Positions 6,860-8,132 of a DNA stretch of 8,132 nucleotides are shown piece after piece; within the stretch, counting starts at the first letter, position 1, and each line of letters opens with the position of its first letter. Under the pieces are notes generated by a model. It worked only from the letters and a program-made list of their open reading frames with translations, was not told the DNA's origin and searched no databases. A program made the translations under genes and the position numbers. The stretch spans positions 1 through 8,132 of the forward strand of contig CALGLS010000353.1 in NCBI GenBank assembly GCA_937959375.1. Reading direction: 5' to 3'. Origin of the DNA: an uncultured Saprospiraceae bacterium. GTDB taxonomy: Bacteria > Bacteroidota > Bacteroidia > Chitinophagales > Saprospiraceae.

Positions 6860-6963
6860 TTGGAAGTTAGAAGACGGAATTCCGAAGACCGAAGTTTCCC
6901 ACTAACGTATTTTACGATAGAAGGAAACTTCGGACTTCCGTCTTCGGACTTCGGTCTCTCCAA
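6860..6963. repeat. Hairpin with 7-bp-period arms between hydroxylase and SGNH genes (H3)
   Basis: Left arm 6860-6899 and right arm 6923-6963 are imperfect inverted copies made of units such as TTGGAAG, TTAGAAG, TCCGAAG and ACCGAAG. The innermost 11 bp (CCGAAGTTTCC with GGAAACTTCGG) are perfect. The apex has CGTA (6906-6909) and TACG (6913-6916). The element abuts the hydroxylase stop codon (6964-6966) with no gap and ends 22 nt before the SGNH start. Confidence 0.85.
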
Positions 6964-7728
6964 TTACCGCGAAGCCCTAACCCCACGCTTTGCCTCCGCT
7001 TCCTTCTTCTCCGCTTCCACCAAACTACCCACCAAGCTTTCCATACTATTATAAATTTGCTGGAAAGATTCCACTTCAAAATACTGCGTTTGAATTTCAC
7101 TATTGATGAAGGCTTGATTCAAAACACTGATCATGTCAAAGGAATCAATGTTGATGGTTTTGTTTTCAAAAATATGGTTGGACTCTCCGAAAGAAGAAAT
7201 GATACCTGCGCCATAGATTTTGAGATCACCCTTTTGGCGAAGCAAACCAAACTCTATGGTAAACCAGTAGAGACGCTTGAGTTGCAAAATAGCTTCATCA
7301 GAATTGGTGTGACGCATACCCAACTCACCAATGGCTTGCATGAAATCTGCGTATTCTTCGTCCATTAATAATGGGATGTGGCCAAAAATGTCATGGAACA
7401 TATCGGGTTCTTCCAAGTAATCCAATTGTGCTTTTGTACGTAACCAAGTGGAAGAACAAAAACGTCGTTGAGCTAACAGATTGAAAAAGTCTCGCTCAGG
7501 AATTAAACCCGGAACGACTTCAATGCTCCAGCCTGTAGTCGCTTTCAATGCTGCGTCTAATTCTTCAAATTTTGGAATGCGATCTGCATTCAAAACTTCT
7601 TTTAAGTCAGAGAGACATTCTAGGTATTCCTCACAGGCTTTGTCTTTTAGGTTGTCAATCTGTCGGTTGAAAAGTATTTTCCAAACCTCAAAATCTTCTG
7701 ACGTGTACTTATCATATTCTTGTCGCAT
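6964..7728 (-). CDS. phhA: Aromatic amino acid hydroxylase, phenylalanine-4-hydroxylase type
   Basis: The 254-residue protein consists only of the catalytic domain, as in bacterial PhhA. It uses tetrahydropterin, O2 and iron(II) to turn phenylalanine into tyrosine in the cytosol. The 2-His-1-Glu iron triad is visible: H112 and H117 in PDMFHDIFGHIPLL, and E159 in LYWFTIEFGLL. Other family landmarks are TGWSIEVVPGLIPERDFFNLLAQRRF (65-90) and IYGAGIISSFGE (171-182). The C-terminus after about 215 is helical and charged. The ATG at 7726-7728 is preceded by an in-frame stop. The promoter, the Tyr-rich leader ORF and the terminator upstream indicate control by tyrosine supply. It is the first gene of the presumed unit with the SGNH hydrolase and dipeptidase. 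Tryptophan or tyrosine hydroxylase activity is less likely. Confidence 0.95.
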   Translation of the reverse strand: MRQEYDKYTSEDFEVWKILFNRQIDNLKDKACEEYLECLSDLKEVLNADRIPKFEELDAALKATTGWSIEVVPGLIPERDFFNLLAQRRFCSSTWLRTKAQLDYLEEPDMFHDIFGHIPLLMDEEYADFMQAIGELGMRHTNSDEAILQLKRLYWFTIEFGLLRQKGDLKIYGAGIISSFGESNHIFENKTINIDSFDMISVLNQAFINSEIQTQYFEVESFQQIYNSMESLVGSLVEAEKKEAEAKRGVRASR

Positions 7729-7795
7729 GAGTCTATAATTTTAAATTAAATCTTTGATTATCAATTAAATAGTTAGAAATTCTTTTGTGAAAAAC

Positions 7796-7829
7796 AAAAA
7801 ACCCGATTCCAAATGGAACCGGGTTTTTT
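7796..7829 (-). terminator. Intrinsic terminator in the phhA leader
   Basis: In minus-strand RNA, CCCGGTTCC and GGAATCGGG form a 9-bp stem with an ATTT loop, followed by U6. One pair is G-U in this direction but an A/C mismatch in the other, so the element is better formed for transcription toward phhA. It sits 67 nt before the phhA start and after the leader ORF, as an attenuator terminator should. Confidence 0.9.
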
Positions 7830-7863
7830 GAATGTTAATATGTATAACAATATTAATACCAAA

Positions 7864-7926
7864 CTACTCTAATTCCATGACGGGATTCGAATAATAGTAG
7901 TAATAATATGTGTTGAATAATTTCAT
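7864..7926 (-). CDS. Leader peptide with six consecutive tyrosines (phhA leader)
   Basis: The 20-residue ORF reads MKLFNT, six Tyr, then SNPVMELE and TAG. The Tyr codons are 7908-7891 (TAT TAT TAC TAC TAT TAT). Its start lies about 25 nt after the inferred transcription start, and its stop lies inside the pairing segment that overlaps the antiterminator. The peptide itself probably has no function; its translation is the sensor. A run of six Tyr codons just before a terminator and a tyrosine-forming enzyme is hard to explain by chance. The single Phe codon is unlikely to matter. Confidence 0.88.
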   Translation of the reverse strand: MKLFNTYYYYYYSNPVMELE

Positions 7927-7957
7927 TTAATGTATCGTTTATGTTTTTACGATGTGA

Positions 7958-7988
7958 TAAAGGTATGTGCTTTGATATTAAGATGCAA
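7958..7988 (-). promoter_or_regulatory. Promoter of the phhA leader transcript
   Basis: The minus strand carries TTG (7988-7986), a 20-nt spacer and TACCTTTA (7965-7958), one base off the TAnnTTTG consensus. Transcription would start near 7951, some 25 nt before the leader peptide ATG. A second TACCTTTA at 8019-8012 lacks a TTG at the right distance. Confidence 0.7.
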
Positions 7989-8085
7989 GAACAAAAAGGA
8001 ATTATTTTTAATAAAGGTATAATTCACAGCTATTTTGTCGCTGGCTCTTTTAAAACAACTTCTTAGCTAAAATATGGTATGTACA

Positions 8086-8118
8086 ACGTTTACTAAACTT
8101 CAAAAGTTTAGTAAACGT
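8086..8118. repeat. Perfect 15-bp inverted repeat holding two GTTTANTAAAC palindromes
   Basis: ACGTTTACTAAACTT (8086-8100) and AAGTTTAGTAAACGT (8104-8118) are perfect inverted copies around CAA. Each arm is itself built on an 11-bp palindrome: GTTTACTAAAC (8088-8098) and GTTTAGTAAAC (8106-8116), with centres 18 bp apart. It may be the 3' hairpin of a gene beyond the right edge or a tandem operator. No U-tract follows on either strand. No reliable gene is visible from 7930 to 8132. Confidence 0.75.
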
Positions 8119-8132
8119 CCACTCGTTCCAAA

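Larger units (their letters stand above)
7796..7926 (-). promoter_or_regulatory. Tyrosine-responsive transcription attenuator of phhA
   Basis: Segment 1 (7901-7889, in the Tyr codons) and segment 2 (7875-7863, GAATTAGAGTAGT) can pair at 11 of 13 positions around a 13-nt loop. Segment 2 overlaps ATGGAATT (7878-7871), which can instead pair all 8 bases (two G-U) with GGTTCCAT (7820-7813), the terminator's 5' arm. A 7-bp hairpin between them (TTAATAT with ATATTAA, about 7856-7835) could bring these two parts together. Inferred logic: low Tyr-tRNA stalls the ribosome on segment 1, freeing segment 2 as antiterminator. With enough tyrosine the ribosome reaches the stop codon inside segment 2, and the terminator forms. 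Confidence 0.85.

Noticed and set aside
7941..8069. Plus-strand 42-codon ORF starting MFLRCDKGMCFDIK
   Set aside because: It overlaps the phhA promoter on the other strand, has no recognisable domain and no promoter of its own.
8053..8130. Minus-strand open frame entering from the right edge (WNEWTFTKLLKF...)
   Set aside because: It runs through the palindrome, shows no family resemblance, and cannot be judged without sequence beyond the window.

Overview
This looks like chromosome from a Bacteroidota bacterium. The evidence is a secreted protein with a type IX secretion (T9SS) C-terminal sorting domain, a TonB-dependent receptor, a Bacteroidota-type YebC/PmpR protein, A-rich start regions without Shine-Dalgarno sites, and promoters of the TTG-N20-TAnnTTTG type. 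The genus cannot be told from the sequence; a Saprospiria-like lineage is only a guess.

Layout, left to right. 1-1503 (-): TonB-dependent outer-membrane receptor, cut by the window's left edge. 1504-1828: gene-free, with a direct repeat resembling a Pho box. 1829-2323 (-): single-domain PqiA-like membrane protein. 2324-2569: divergent intergenic region with two dyads. 2570-3481 (+): T9SS-exported beta-sandwich protein. 3607-4344 (-): YebC-like translation/regulatory protein with its own very good promoter. 4614-6077 (-): PepD-type M20 dipeptidase. 6202-6837 (-): exported SGNH/GDSL hydrolase. 6964-7728 (-): aromatic amino acid (phenylalanine-4-) hydroxylase. 7729-8132: the hydroxylase leader region and a long palindrome at the right edge.

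The main discovery candidate is the hydroxylase leader. A well-formed promoter (7958-7988) is followed by a 20-codon ORF (7864-7926, -) with six consecutive tyrosine codons. Next come a segment that can pair either with the Tyr codons or with the terminator's 5' arm, and then an intrinsic terminator (7796-7829). This is the full layout of a ribosome-mediated transcription attenuator sensing charged tRNA-Tyr, placed in front of the enzyme that makes tyrosine from phenylalanine.

The second candidate is a set of four long imperfect hairpins (3487-3606, 4473-4612, 6109-6200, 6860-6963). Each begins 0-1 nt after the stop codon of a minus-strand gene. Their arms are degenerate short tandem repeats (6-, 7- or 10-bp units, different in each), and two of them share a nearly identical apical core. 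Two of these hairpins are open in the frame of the following gene, so naive ORF calls for the dipeptidase and the SGNH hydrolase are about 41-42 residues too long at the N-terminus.

The minus-strand genes probably form a tyrosine-controlled unit, hydroxylase - SGNH hydrolase - dipeptidase, in which the hairpins tune read-through or mRNA stability. yebC restarts from its own promoter. The yebC and T9SS genes converge on the 3487-3606 hairpin, which can serve both as a 3' end.
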